A stretch of DNA of 64,000 bases from Bolinopsis microptera (Eukaryota; Ctenophora; Tentaculata; Lobata; Bolinopsidae): NCBI RefSeq assembly GCF_026151205.1, contig NC_087076.1, positions 8,346,902 to 8,410,901 of the forward strand, written 5' to 3'. The notes under the pieces are model-generated. The model searched no databases, had not been told where the DNA came from, and worked only from the letters and a program-made list of their open reading frames with translations. Each line of letters opens with the position of its first letter. Positions within the stretch are counted from its first letter, which is position 1. The translations under genes were made by a program, and so were the position numbers. Positions 11,500 to 23,500 of the stretch are shown piece by piece.

Positions 11500-14400
11500 G
11501 TAAGGAGAATAACTACTGAGCTAAATATAGAGTAACACTGACAAAGACAGAGAGTACTTACTGTTCTCAGGAGAAGGAAACCCTTGGTTGGAAGACAGAG
11601 AGTTGATACTGAGTCGGAGAATAATTACTGAGGGAAATGTCTAGAGTAACACTGATGAAGACAGAGAGTTACCACTAAATGAGAGAGTAACTACTGAGGG
11701 AAATGTAGATTAACACTGATGAAGGCAGAGAGTTAATACTGAGTGGGAGAATAACTACTGAAGGAATGTCTAGAGTAACACTGACGAAGACAGAGAGTTA
11801 ATACTTTAATACTGTGTGGGAGAATAACTTCTGAAGGAAATGTCTAGAGTAATACTGATGAAGATAGAGAGTTAACACTGATTGGGAGAATAACTACTGA
11901 GGGAAATATAGAGTAACACTGACGAAGGCAGAGAGTTAATACTGAGTGGAAGAATAACTGCTGAGAGAAATGTAGAGTAACACTGATGAAGACAGAGAGT
12001 TAATACTGAGTGGGAGAATAACTACTGAGAGAAATGTAGAGTTACACTGATGAAGACAGAGAGTTGATACTGAGTGGGAGAATAATTACTGAGGGAAATG
12101 TCTAGAGTAACATTGATGAAGACAGAGATTTAACACTGAGTGGGAGAATACCTACTGAGGGAAATGTAGAATAACACTGATGAAGACAGAGAGTTGATAC
12201 TGAGCGGAAGAATAACTACTGAGCGAAATGTAGAGTAACACTGACGAAGACAGAGAGTTAATACTGAGTGGGAGAATAACTTCTGAAGGAAATGTCTAGA
12301 GTAACACTGATGAAGACAGAGTATATATATTATACAGCCGTTGTCAGACCTTCTCTGACATACGCTGCGACAATCTGGCTCAATGGTGTGTCCAAAAAAC
12401 ATAACCTAACAATTCTTAGCAGTGTACAGCGGCTGGGGAACATCCTCATAACAGGAGGGTTACCATCGACTCCTGGAGCAGCACTAGTATAGACATCATC
12501 ACCGGAATCATCCCTATTGATCTGGTGATGGAAGAGGAAGCAGCAGAGCTCTCAGACTCAAATCCAACAACCAGTGGATATATGAGCCGATGGTAAACAA
12601 GAAGGGCAACCTAACCACCCACACAAAACTTAATGAACAGTTACTAAAGGCTATCAGTCTCAACTCTGAAGGACAAGATCAACAGACAACATCACTGAAT
12701 GTTGACATTGGTTTCAACACAGAAATTCCCCGACTCTCTGAGTATGAGCTTATGAGGTAATCGAGAATGACACCAATACTATACAATGTTACACAGACGG
12801 CTCCAAAATGAATGAAAAAGTTGGAGCAGGAGTGTACATTGTGGACAACGACACCCCACATGTGAGGAGTCATACCACCAAGGAATCAACTCAACCGTCT
12901 TCCAGGCCGAAACCTTTGCCGTAGGCACTGCGGCAAAAATATTACGGGAATCTGGGACCAAAACTAGAAAAATAAACATAAACTGCGATAGCCAGGCGAC
13001 AATAATGGCAATGAGCAACATCAAAGTCAAATCTAAAAGCACCAGCACGGCTATAAGTGAGCTCAACCAACTAGCAATGGACAATCAAGTCCTACTACGA
13101 TGGATACCAGCTCACAAAGGCTACGATGGCAACGAAAAGGCAGACTCTCTTGCCAAAAAAGGCTCCGACAATCTGGACTCCGCTCAAGTGCAACTACCAA
13201 TACCAAAAGTATTATGGAAGGGAGCACTGCGGAGTATAAGTCATCGGAAGATGAGGGAAAGATGGAGAACTTTACCCCACACTCACTTTAAACGAGTATG
13301 GAGACAAAAGTTCGCCAGATCAATCCCGAAACTTGGCAAAGAGAGCACAAGAACAGCAACACAATTCCTCACGGGACATTGTGAACTAAACTACCATATC
13401 AATAAGTACAACGGTCCCTAAAACCTGTCCACACTGTCTCATGGAAGAGGAGACAATGAACCACTTTATTGGTCAGTGCCCGAAATGGTCTTACCAGCGA
13501 CGAGGATACTTTGACTCCTTCTACCTCAGTGTGACAGATATAGTGGACAAGTTCTCATTACCAAGGATCATCGGCTTCATACAAGCAACAAAACGTTTTA
13601 CCAAATGTGGAGAGGACAAGGCTTAACCTTACTTTCTTCACAGATTAACGGTACCGGGGTAAGCACAGGGCTTCAATGCTCCATCTTATAGTGGTTTTGA
13701 TCTATTCCTTAGTAGTAAAGACCACTGCCCTCTACGAAGAAGAAGATGAAGACAGAGAGTTAATACTGAGTGGGAGAATAACTACTGAGCTAAATATAGA
13801 GTAACACTGACGAAGACAGAGAGTTAATACTGAGTGGAAGAATAACTGCTGAGAGAAATGTAGAGTAACATTGATGAAGACAGAGAGTTAATACTGAGTG
13901 GGAGAATAACTACTGAGAGAAATGTAGAGTTACACTGATGAAGACAGAGAGTTGATACTGAGTGGGAGAATAATTACTGAGGGAAATGTCTAGAGTAACA
14001 CTGATGAAGACAGAGATTTAACACTGAGTGGGAGAATAACTACTGAGGGAAATGTAGAATAACACTGATGAAGACAGAGAGTTGATACTGAGCGGAAGAA
14101 TAACTACTGAGCGAAATGTAGAGTAACACTGACGAAGACAGAGAGTTAATACTGAGTGGGAGAATAACTTCTGAAGGAAATGTCTAGAGTAACACTGATG
14201 AAGACAGAGATTTAACACTGAGTGGGAGAATAACTACTGAGAGAAATGTAGAGTAACACTGATGAAGACAGAGAGTTGATACTAAGTGGGAACTGGGAGA
14301 ATAACTACTGAGCGAAATGTAGAGTAACACTGACGAAGACAGAGAGTTAATACTGAGTGGGAGAATAACTACTGAGGGAAATGTAGAGTAATACTGACGA

Positions 14401-14945
14401 AGACAGAGAGTTAATACTGAGTGGGAGAATAACTACTGAGCAAAATATAGAGTAACACTGACGAAGACAGAGAGTTAACTCTCAGTGTGAGAGTAACTAC
14501 TGAGGTAAATATAGAGTAACACTGACAAAGACAGAGAGTTAATACTGAGTGGGAGAATAACTAAGTTGAGAGAAATGTAGAGTAACACTGATGACGACAG
14601 AGAGTTAAAACTGAGTGGAAGAGTAACTACTCAACTACTGAGAGAAATGTAGAGTTACACTGATGAAGACAGAGAGTTAATACTGAGTGGGAGGGTAGCT
14701 ACTGAGGGAAATAAAGAGTAACACTGACGAAGACAGAGAGTTAATACTGAGTGGGAGAATAACTACTGAGAGAAATGTAGAGTTACACTGATGAAGACAG
14801 AGAGTTGATACTGAGTGGGAGAATAACTACTGAGAGAAATGTAGAGTTACACTGATGAAGACAGAGAGTTAATACTGAGTGGGAGAGTAATTACTGAGAG
14901 AAATGTAGAGTAACACTGATGAAGACAGAGAGTGAACAATGAGTA
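11500..14945. repeat. Minisatellite array of about 60-bp units (split by the LINE)
   Basis: Units contain GAAGACAGAGAGTTAATACT, GAGTGGGAGAATAACTACTG and AG(G/A)GAAATGTAGAGTAACACTGA. About 14 units precede and 20 follow the LINE at 12322-13744. ORFs read from it on minus (Ser/Leu/Cys-rich) are repeat artefacts. Confidence 0.93.
12322..13744 (+). pseudogene. 5'-truncated LINE with RNase H domain, inserted in a minisatellite
   Basis: Begins in the end of a reverse transcriptase (YYTAVVRPSLTYAATIW, VQRLGNILITGG, TPGAAL) and continues to an RNase H domain: YTDGS near 12790, VFQAETFA near 12900, CDSQATIMAMS near 12985, and WIPAHKGYDGNEKADSLAKK at 13098-13160. A Cys/His tail (HCELNYHIN, CPHCLMEEETMNHFIGQCP) follows near 13380-13475. 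This domain order is that of I/Jockey-like LINEs with RNase H. Frame changes and stops break the ORF. Both ends abut GATGAAGACAGAG of the surrounding array (12309-12321 and 13745-13757), with (GAA)3 at the 3' end. Confidence 0.85.
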
Positions 14946-14989
14946 GGGGGACATAAAATATGAAGTGCATGATTGTTGAATTACTCACA

Positions 14990-15550
14990 CTGTAAGTTTG
15001 ATGTTATTCGATGAACCAACAAATCTCACATAGGCACAGAATTTAGTGATCGTTTCATCGTTTGCAACACCAATAAAAACCTGAAAAATGGAAGTAATGA
15101 TGTAATATGTATTATATAATTATGTAGGGGACAAGGTTACAACGAAACAGAACATGTTACAATCATCAAAAAGCGAGGATTTTATATCAAGATTAATATA
15201 CAATGTAATATATTATATTTTATGTAATATATTAATATTATTATATAAAGGATCATAGCAAGTATGTTGAACCTAATCATAACAATTTGAGGTTTCAATA
15301 CTTACGTCTTACATACCTAAAGCCAGTCAATATCTGTTTCAATGTTTCTATCATGGCAGTCCAGAGTAACTATAGCTGTATTCTCTTGCATGTTTATTAT
15401 CAGTTTCGCATCAATGAGGCAGAAGGAAGTCACTGACGAAACGTATGCATTCAGCATTGCACAACTTGCAATGCACCTATTATGTTGGTAACCGTTGATG
15501 CTGTCTGTCACAGCAGATGAAAAAGCACTCGAAACAACGACCATGTAGCT
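14990..15550 (-). other. Possible pair of minus-strand exons, unknown protein
   Basis: 15544-15318 is open and ends at a good donor, TTTAG|GTATGTAAG (15317/15316). 15080-14991 follows an acceptor CATTTTTCAG|GTTTTT and stays open to a TGA: VFIGVANDETITKFCAYVRF and a short tail. The longer frame of the first exon ends in TAG exactly at the donor, so the two do not join without a problem. No recognised family. Confidence 0.3.
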
Positions 15551-16077
15551 CTTTCAAATTCAAGCTGTATAACTATAGTCTATAATGCATATTATAATAT
15601 GATCTAATGATGCAGGCGAAGCTAGGTCAGGAACGCAGCAATGTGAACCGACGAAACCGGAAACAGGTAACCAAAGATCTCTGAATTCTCTGGTCCATTA
15701 TTCAGTTCTGATGTTTCACACACATACCTAAAATGAAGTGAATGTTATGAACAGTTATTTTTAAAAGAATACTAACTTGTATTATTTTTCTTCCCAATAT
15801 AATGATATACCAGTAGTTTGGCAGTCCAATATATTTTCTTATATAAGATAACTGTATCGAGTGTACTTCTATATTATTTAACAAGAATCAGCTCTACAAA
15901 AGAGAATTGGAGTTGCTAAAAATAGCAAAAAAAACAAATACATCTAAGTTGAGGTCAAACACAATGAAAAGTTTTCCAATGTGAAATTAATAGAAACATT
16001 TCCAATGGGAGTTTTTTAGAGGGTGAGACCTTTTTTAAATAAATTCAATGTCTAAAACAGAATTGCATATACTGCAT

Positions 16078-16345
16078 AGGCTCAATAAAATGTGACCTCC
16101 AGATCAGTAAAATTAGGGGCGCTGGGAGACCTGCATAGAGTCCACTAGTATTTAATATTAGCCTGTACTGGCTCGATAAAATGTGACCTCCAGATCAGTA
16201 AAATTAGGGGCGCTGGGAGACCTGCATAGAGTCCACTAGTATTTAATATTAGCCTGTACTGGCTCAATAAAATGTGACCTCCAGATCAGTAAAATTAGGG
16301 GCGCTGGCAGACCTGCATAGAGTCCACTAGTATTTAATATTAGCC
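16078..16345. repeat. 91-bp tandem repeat, 3 copies
   Basis: GGCTC(A/G)ATAAAATGTGACCT, CCAGATCAGTAAAATTAGGG, GCGCTGG(G/C)AGACCTGCATAG and AGTCCACTAGTATTTAATATT repeat in order. The third copy runs into a dispersed repeat. 15600-16077 holds nothing I can identify. Confidence 0.95.
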
Positions 16346-16349
16346 CTAT

Positions 16350-16830
16350 ATGAACATATTCACATAGCCATGTGTATACGCGTACTGCGTGACGCGCTTG
16401 TTTCACAAGTTGAATATATATTTTGCCGCCTACGGCGGTCGCGCTATTTTCATTAGCGGCACTGCGCAGCGTAGATGGACCTAATTTGTAATTAAAAATG
16501 GAAATAACAACCGGACAGCACTACTCAGACTCAGTCTCCTATTCTAGAAAAAGACTGAGATTTGAGCTGTTATTGACCATTGTTAATGGTCTGGCCAGGC
16601 GCGCGCTACTTCGTAGGACTTGCCATCGAGAAGAAAGCGGCGCGCGCTACTTCGAAGAAATTTAGACGAGTAACATCCGTCAAAGCTGCTAAGGACCACA
16701 GTGTTATCTATGCAGGATAAAATTCATTTTCTTGTCATCATGCGCGCGCGCTCTTGATTGACGGTGTCAATCCGTCGAGATCGTTGCTCTGCGAAGCAGA
16801 GCAACGATCGTCGAAGAATGCTAGTTTGCG
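16350..16830. repeat. Dispersed GC-rich repeats with a short hairpin
   Basis: Inverted relatives of the 8.9-9.5 kb cluster. Ends with GATCGTTGCTCTGCGAAGCAGAGCAACGATC (about 16778-16809), an almost perfect hairpin, next to (GC)n-rich DNA. Confidence 0.75.
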
Positions 16831-16837
16831 CGTTACC

Positions 16838-17022
16838 TGAGGACCCCAGGCTATTATGTTCATTAACATATAAAGAATAAAGATTTGGCGGAATGACAGG
16901 CTGAGCGCGGCCCAGTAAGTTTGCGCGGCGCGTCGAAGCGGCGAAGTCCAGGCGCTCAGCCTGTCATTCCGCCAAATCTTTATTTATGTTAATGAACATA
17001 ATAGCCTGGGGTCCTCAGGTAA
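16838..17022. mobile_element. TIR element, TTACCTGAGGACCCC family, complete copy
   Basis: Starts TTACCTGAGGACCCCAGGCT, then ATTATGTTCATTAACATA; ends with the exact inverse, TATGTTAATGAACATAATAG, CCTGGGGTCCTCAGGTAA. Inner arms AAGATTTGGCGGAATGACAG and CTGTCATTCCGCCAAATCTT also pair, leaving a GC-rich loop (about 16905-16945). A 185-bp foldback MITE. Partial copies occur at 49.8, 51.0, 55.2 and 55.8 kb. Confidence 0.85.
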
Positions 17023-17024
17023 GC

Positions 17025-17395
17025 GCTCCTACTAAATCGCTCGCCCAAATTTTAAGAAAATTCTTGTGAAAAGGCCCTTCGGATGTGAAATTAATCTAAA
17101 TCGGTGTATTTTAGGACGCTGATTCCGAATCACCCCACATTACATAGGGTAAAAATGCTTCCACGGAGATTTATTGGCAAAAAACCGTTTTGGTCACGTG
17201 ACAGGCTAGTAAAACATGAACTCGATTGTTTAGGCCAGGGCTCATGGTTAGGGTTGTGGTAAGGGTTATGGTTAGCTTCGGGGTTATGGTTAGGGTTAGG
17301 GTTGGGATTAGGGTTTATGTACAACCGTTTTGTACGGCTGCAAAACCATAAAAACCAAAGTCACGTGAAATTTTTGGGCGAGAGAATTAGTAAAA
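17025..17395. mobile_element. MITE with telomere-like core, copy 2
   Basis: Second copy of the 5930-6350 element with the same inverted ends and GGTTAGGGTTAGGGTTGGGATT core (about 17280-17315). It lacks the poly-C run. It is directly abutted by the TTACCTGAGGACC element. Confidence 0.8.
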
Positions 17396-17559
17396 GCCGT
17401 CATCATGACGTCATCAGATTCTGTCAGTATTTCAGTCAGGATGGTTAGGTGAAGTTTCATTGCATGAACAGTGTCAAGTTGATTTTACTAAAATGCATCC
17501 CGAGAGGGCACCCATGTTTTCGTGTCGGTCTATCTTGTTCCGTTTTTAAAAATACGTCT

Positions 17560-17835
17560 GCAACATGCGCTTTAATCTACTAGTTAGTAACGCGCGAAAA
17601 CTTAAACGCAAGGCGCCTTCTCGTACACGCCATGACGCCATGTTCGAGAAGGGGCCTCACGAAAAATATATGTTTTTCCGCAAATATATACGTTCCAATA
17701 AACATATGTTTTTTGAAAAAGTATATATGTTTTTTAAAAAAGTATATATGTTTTTTGAAAAAGTATATATTTTTTTAAAAAGCATGTTGATGTATTTTCT
17801 TCGTAAGGCCCCTTCTCGTACACCGTAGTAACTGT
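17560..17835. repeat. AT-rich tandem repeat, AAAAAGTATATATGTTTTTT units
   Basis: Four or five units of about 25 bp between 17680 and 17790, flanked by GGCGCCTTCTCGTACAC and GGCCCCTTCTCGTACACC. The 87-codon ORF through it is an artefact. Confidence 0.7.
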
Positions 17836-18147
17836 AAAAGCCTTGTTTAAATTGTTAATGGATTGACTTATATTAGTGCCGTAGTGCGCTTCAAAAAATG
17901 AAATTTAGACAAGTACGTATCGTCCGTCAAACAATGAATTGTAAGTTTAACCTACCAAGACTCGCGCCGGGTTGGAATTAAATTTAACGGGTGATACTCT
18001 TAAAATATTTGTTCCAAATAATTGAAGTGCTTTCCCAAAATTTCAAGTTGGTTGTTCATGCAATTTAACCGAGTTATGACCCTTTTAGTTTTAAGATATT
18101 GCATTATTGCAGATGCGTGATCTCGGCACTTAATCAGTCAATAGCGA

Positions 18148-18285
18148 ACGAGAGGGATTGGCGTGCCACACCCACTGTAATTAATTAAATTTGACGAAAC
18201 TTTCAGGAAATCTAAGAAGAATTACGTGAGTTATTAAAGGGTTGCGTGTGGGCAGTTACTTCTGGGCCACCCTGTAGTACTAGTC
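18148..18285. repeat. MITE-type repeat, copy B (related to 5405-5578)
   Basis: See copy A; ends GGGCCACCCTGTA. Lacks the central CCCATATCTATAATCTCTG block of copy A, an internal deletion. Confidence 0.75.
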
Positions 18286-20478
18286 TAGAAAGAAAACGAT
18301 GACATCTTCTTATTACGGTGATGGGCCGATAACACGACCTGGCAATACTCGTGTATTACCAATTATACCAGTCTGATGAAAATTAAAACAAAATATCTTG
18401 GATTATCTGAAATGTCATGGTAGACAAAATTACAAAATTGTATCACATTTTTCACATATTTCAATTTCATACAAATTGGATAGTTCATGTATTCGGTGTA
18501 TGCATCATATTTTGTAACGTTTTAAATACAGAAATGATAATTGATAAAAGATGACATGACAAAGAATAATTCAATCGGCTAAACCAGAATAAATGCTCAT
18601 TATTCATCGTCCAATTCAAAGCTATTTACTATTAGGTCATGAAAACGGAAACGGTGTTTGGGCTGTAACGGATCCAAGATCAAAACCAAAAAAATCGGAT
18701 CAAAAATGAAAAGCTAAGGTGTAAAAGAATAATCTTAAAGCAGAGATTGAAAAGTCAATTATTAATCTCAACAAACAATAAAGTTTTCAGTCATCAATAT
18801 TCACAACAAATCGGTCCAGGAATAATACAGATCGCGCCTAACTCTTGTCGAGTGCTAATAAGATGCTCAATCGACAAAAGCCTCGTCGTCAGTGCTGTTG
18901 AGATTTTCCATAGAAGGTGGAGTAGTTGCTAACTCTTTACATCTGCAAATAATTGTTCAAAGTTAGGTCTCGAACATCAAACAGTCCTACCCTAAATGGT
19001 AGTTTTCTACCCAAGAGTAAGTTCACAGTATAAATCCAGTAAGCTTCGAGTTAAATTAAACAACAGGGCTTTTTCAGCAGAGAGGAAAAAATGAGAAGAT
19101 TTTCACAAATATTATGCGTATCCAAAATTCCAAGAGCATAGAAAACCAATAAAAGTGAAATTTATTTTTCCAAACACACGACAAAAGACTAAAAAAGAGT
19201 TTCGTTGAAAACATTGTGTTTTTTAGCATGCTGTGAATGTTTAATAATCTCTTCGCCTTATTTCAACACTCGATTGATTCAACGTTTTCGAAAATTTAGC
19301 CTCTAATTTTAGAATAACTACACATTGCAAGTGCTATGTGATATCACTATGCCCCGTAAGTACTTCGCTCTTTTTGGCCCTCTTCAGGAATGTTAACTCA
19401 GTTAACAGTTAATAGGACGACCGTCGACCAGATCAGGCGGGTATAGGACACAAGGGCGGTACTTACCTAAAAGGGTGGACACGAAGGCGGACGAGTAGGT
19501 CACTAGGGCTGATTACATGACTCACTTCAACATGGACACGAGGGCGGAATCAAACACCGTCCTAAATGATGAACTAGTAATTTTAAATTTTCATACGCCC
19601 TCGTGCCCTTCACCCTTGTGTCTTCCACCCTCGTGTCCGTTTACCGATTGGGGTTGTATGAATTTAACTTACTTATTATATATGAGGGGTAAAAGTAATA
19701 TAATGTTTTTTACATTTCCAAAGAAATGAGAAGTCCAAACCTAATTAGAGGCGGTATTAATTGTACACATGTCCCAGGAACAGACTAACTCAAACTGTGA
19801 CTTTTAAAGGATCTCGTTATCCACTTGTAACACAATTCACTTCAGCGAGAACTTCAGCCTAGCCCCTGTTAGGTCCTTAGTTGACTAATACGTCAAGTAG
19901 GTGAAGCTCATCAGAAGAGGGACATGACTTTAACATGGTAACGTGCGCTCGCACGCCGACATTTCAGAATATACACTCTCCCCTCTTTTCGAGATCTTAT
20001 TCGCCACTGAACCATCTTTTCTCTTGAGTGAGTGATTAAAATACCAATGACCCCTCTCTAATTCTCCACCGGCCACCTCCCTGGCCCTCCCTTAACGTCC
20101 TGTTATCTGACCATTTCACCAGTCACCACTGCAGGGTCTTACCAATCTCTAATGTACAGTATACAGTATGCAATGTACATGATAGTAATATACACAATAT
20201 TTTGTCAGCAACTCAGGAGAGAGATTGTCACACTCTGCACTGCATCACAATAACTCACAACACATTGAGAAGCTGTTCTGTTACAGAAACAGAGTCGGTG
20301 TCTGTTTTGCAACATCTCATCGCACGAGAGTGAGAATATTTTAATGATCTGGGGTTATGTTTTAGCTGAAAGTCTTGTAGCCGATCTATCCCTGACATTA
20401 ATACCTCAGACTGTACATTTTTATGAGTTATGCGCTGCTAGTGTAGCTATAACAAATACCTTACACTGTTAAATCTGA
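18286..20478. other. Downstream flank of RAF, no gene seen
   Basis: AT-rich. A cluster of CACGAGGGCGG / CGCCCTCGTG strings lies at about 19440-19640, forming loose inverted repeats. The RAF 3' UTR should lie near 20478; a minus-strand ATTAAA at about 20344-20339 is a possible poly(A) signal. Confidence 0.5.
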
Positions 20479-20577
20479 TTAACGGAGTAGGAACACTGAC
20501 CTGCTCATACAAGGTTCCGAGGTGCTGCGAGTCAGCTTTGGTAAGAATTGCTTCACTTTTTCTAACTCTTTAATGAT
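20479..20577 (-). CDS. RAF: RAF exon 8 (C-terminal 14-3-3 site)
   Basis: Acceptor ATTCCCAG|ATCATT. Encodes the last kinase helix and [12 protein letters not shown], matching SLPKIHRSASEP of BRAF; Ser535 is the activating 14-3-3 site. Reading on gives SRSVFLLR and a stop at 20481-20479. A donor-like CAG|GTCAGT at 20501/20500 could instead splice to a longer tail further downstream. Confidence 0.85.
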   Translation of the reverse strand: MIKELEKVKQFLPKLTRSTSEPCMSRSVFLLR

Positions 20578-23500
20578 CTGGGAATAGATTACATTTTACA
20601 AACATACACGCCACTAACATACACTACAAATTATTACTGATTTCGATGTCTCAATCATGGACAAATAAATTTAAGGTGGAAGGGATATCAGTAAGGAAAA
20701 AGGAATCAATTTAATCTTAGAATTTAATCGAACCTGTCTAAATGTTGGCCTCTCTTTGGCTGGTCTGCTTTTATAACAATTCAACATCAGTTTTTTGAGG
20801 TCACCGGGGCAATCTCTTCTGATCTTTTTGGGGTCAGGAGTTAACATTCCCAGGCCCACTTTGAATATAATCTGATCCTTAGTAGTGATATGATTGTACG
20901 GTAGACAGTTCGTACTGAGTTCGTATAGGACTATTCCAAACGCGTACACGTCTGAATAAATGGAGTAGGGTGAATCGTTTCTGATAAGCTCAGGAGCCAT
21001 CCACAAGATGGACCCACTTGGCTGGCAGTTGATGAGCTGCTCAGAGTTACTCCACCTGCTCTTCACAGTTGCCAGACCAAAATCTCCGATCTTAACCGTG
21101 CTCTCGTCGGATAGGAAGATGTTGTTAGACTTGAGGTCCCGGTGGATAATGTTACGCGCGTGAAGATAGTTCATGCCCTGAGCTGTCTGGCGAGCTATTT
21201 CCACCAACTGGATCAGCTCGAACCTCACTTCCTCCACGTAGAGTCGCGACGACAGTGTGGAACCGTCACACCACTGAGTCACAATCGCGATGTAAGGTTT
21301 TGAAATACAGCCTACAAACAGCAGGATGTTGACGTGCCTTGTTTTCCTCAGGATGGCCACCTCGTTTTTGAACGCCTGCAACTGTGCAGGGGTGGGATAC
21401 GTTACATTAAGTTTCTTAACAGCAACCACACCGTGCCAGTAACCCTTGTAAACAGTCCCGAACGAGCCAGATCCGATCCTCTTGTCCACGACCACGTCCT
21501 CTTCCGAGATCTCCCAGTCGTCGGAGGAGTAGACGCGGTGTTTTCTGTTCAGAGTGGGTGAGGGCGGTCCGGGAGTGGGTGTGCTTTCTCTGCGGACTGT
21601 GGATACGGACGACTTTATGCTGCCGCTACGTCGCCGTGGTAAACTCCGTACTTATTTATGTTGTACGTGACGTTCGGTTCGGATATACTGCGGGTCCGGG
21701 GCACAAAGTTATCGTCGGTAGGGTATATTGGAGTGTGGAGCACTGCGTTTCCGTACCTGCTGAAATATAATGTGATGTTAAACGTTTGACCCTAACCATA
21801 GTTATGCCGATGAAATTTTAACTGGATCACTGTAATCGCTAAAAGGAAGATGTGCTGACGATATAATAGGAGGAAACACAATTAGTTTGGAAAGGCAGGG
21901 ACCAAGGTCAAAAGGAAATCGCGGCACGTGCAGAATCGCGATTTTTCCCATTCTCCGCGACAAATCACGATTTTTGACGTTTGCCGAGACAAAAAGATCC
22001 TCGCGACAAATTGCAATTATTCCAGTTCTCTGATGACCAAATTTGCGCATTCTCCTTTAAATCCGAGGGCCAAATATCACGTTCTTTGTTATTATATGGA
22101 ACTAATCACATCCACAGCCTTCCGAATGTAGGTACGGACCGAAAAAGTATTTTCGGCTCATTATGCTCAGGGTAGCATGAAACATGAACAAAAGTAGTTT
22201 CTAGAAAAACTTTGAAAATAATTTCGATTTAGAAAATTTTCGGTCCGAGTCATTCTCGATAGGTACAAGGAAAGTGCCTCAATATGTAAGTTACTCTCCT
22301 TGTTTCTATATAAACATAACTTTTATAATAATTCTTACGTGATAATTATAACAATTTTCTATTATCACTAGAAGCCGCACAGACCTACCATTTACACACA
22401 AACCAATTAGTAATTTTCATTACCCTAATCCTATGAACCAGTTCATCCCTAATTCATAATTCGTGTAACAACATCATGAAGAAGAGTTTGTTTAGATCTT
22501 AACACCCAACACTTAAGATGATTAATATAGATGCTATTGTTTTTCCTGACGAGCCTTTCGCTCCCTAATCTATCTATACTAACAAGCTAGTTAACGAATT
22601 TATGACATCTAAGTTAGCTCTGCAAATACATTATCTTTCGCAAAAGCAAATTCACCGCGATTTTGCCGCCTAGTTTGACTTGTCGCGGGCCGTGGCGCCA
22701 CGATTTTTGGCCTAAATAATCGCGATTTTCTTTTGTCCTTGGTAGGGACCGGTGAGAGACAAAGACAGAAGGGTTTCAAGTGAATTTAGTTCGATGGAAA
22801 ACAGGTGGAGTAAGGCAAGAGTTCGGTAGTAGCGAGTATATTAGTGTCTCACGAGGAGCCGACGGTTGACAAGGTTGGGTGACGGCTTGTTAGGAACCGT
22901 AAGCTAACAGAGGCAACATGTATGTGGGGTAATAATTTGTATAAATAGTGCGATTCTGTGGTCTGTAATCTGTACCTTACGTTGTGTCTGATGATAAGCA
23001 TAGTTGGAATTTATAGTATTCAATATTATGATAACTTTTGTAACTTTACAACAAGATTTCCAACACATTATGTGTATAATAGACGACTAACGTGACTAAA
23101 ATGACTCGATTTCAATCTGATGAGAGATTGTGATCCAGCTTGACACGTTACTCGTTTGCTAAGATTCACCCTCTTTTGTTTTTTAATTAGATGTCGATAG
23201 TTTTAAAAGTCAATGCATTACCAACTTGCCTTCTGATAATAATGATAAGAAAAATTGTTCTAGATATAATATTATGTTTTTCCTGATTTAAAAAAGTAAT
23301 TCTACTTTCTGATGTTTTTAATGTTACGTCATGAAAAACGTGTGACACTAAACGTAGTTATGGACAATGGACATGTTGATCTTATCTCATAGATACCAAA
23401 TTGACGTACACAAATCTGATAGAACGAATAACGGCCAATGGTGCAAAAAAGTGCAGTGATTGGTCAATACTAATGACTCAATAGTGCGATTCCGCACCCA

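Noticed and set aside
17130-17324. Asn-Pro repeat ORF (NPNPNHNP)
   Set aside because: Reverse translation of the GGGTTA-like repeats in the MITE, not a protein gene.
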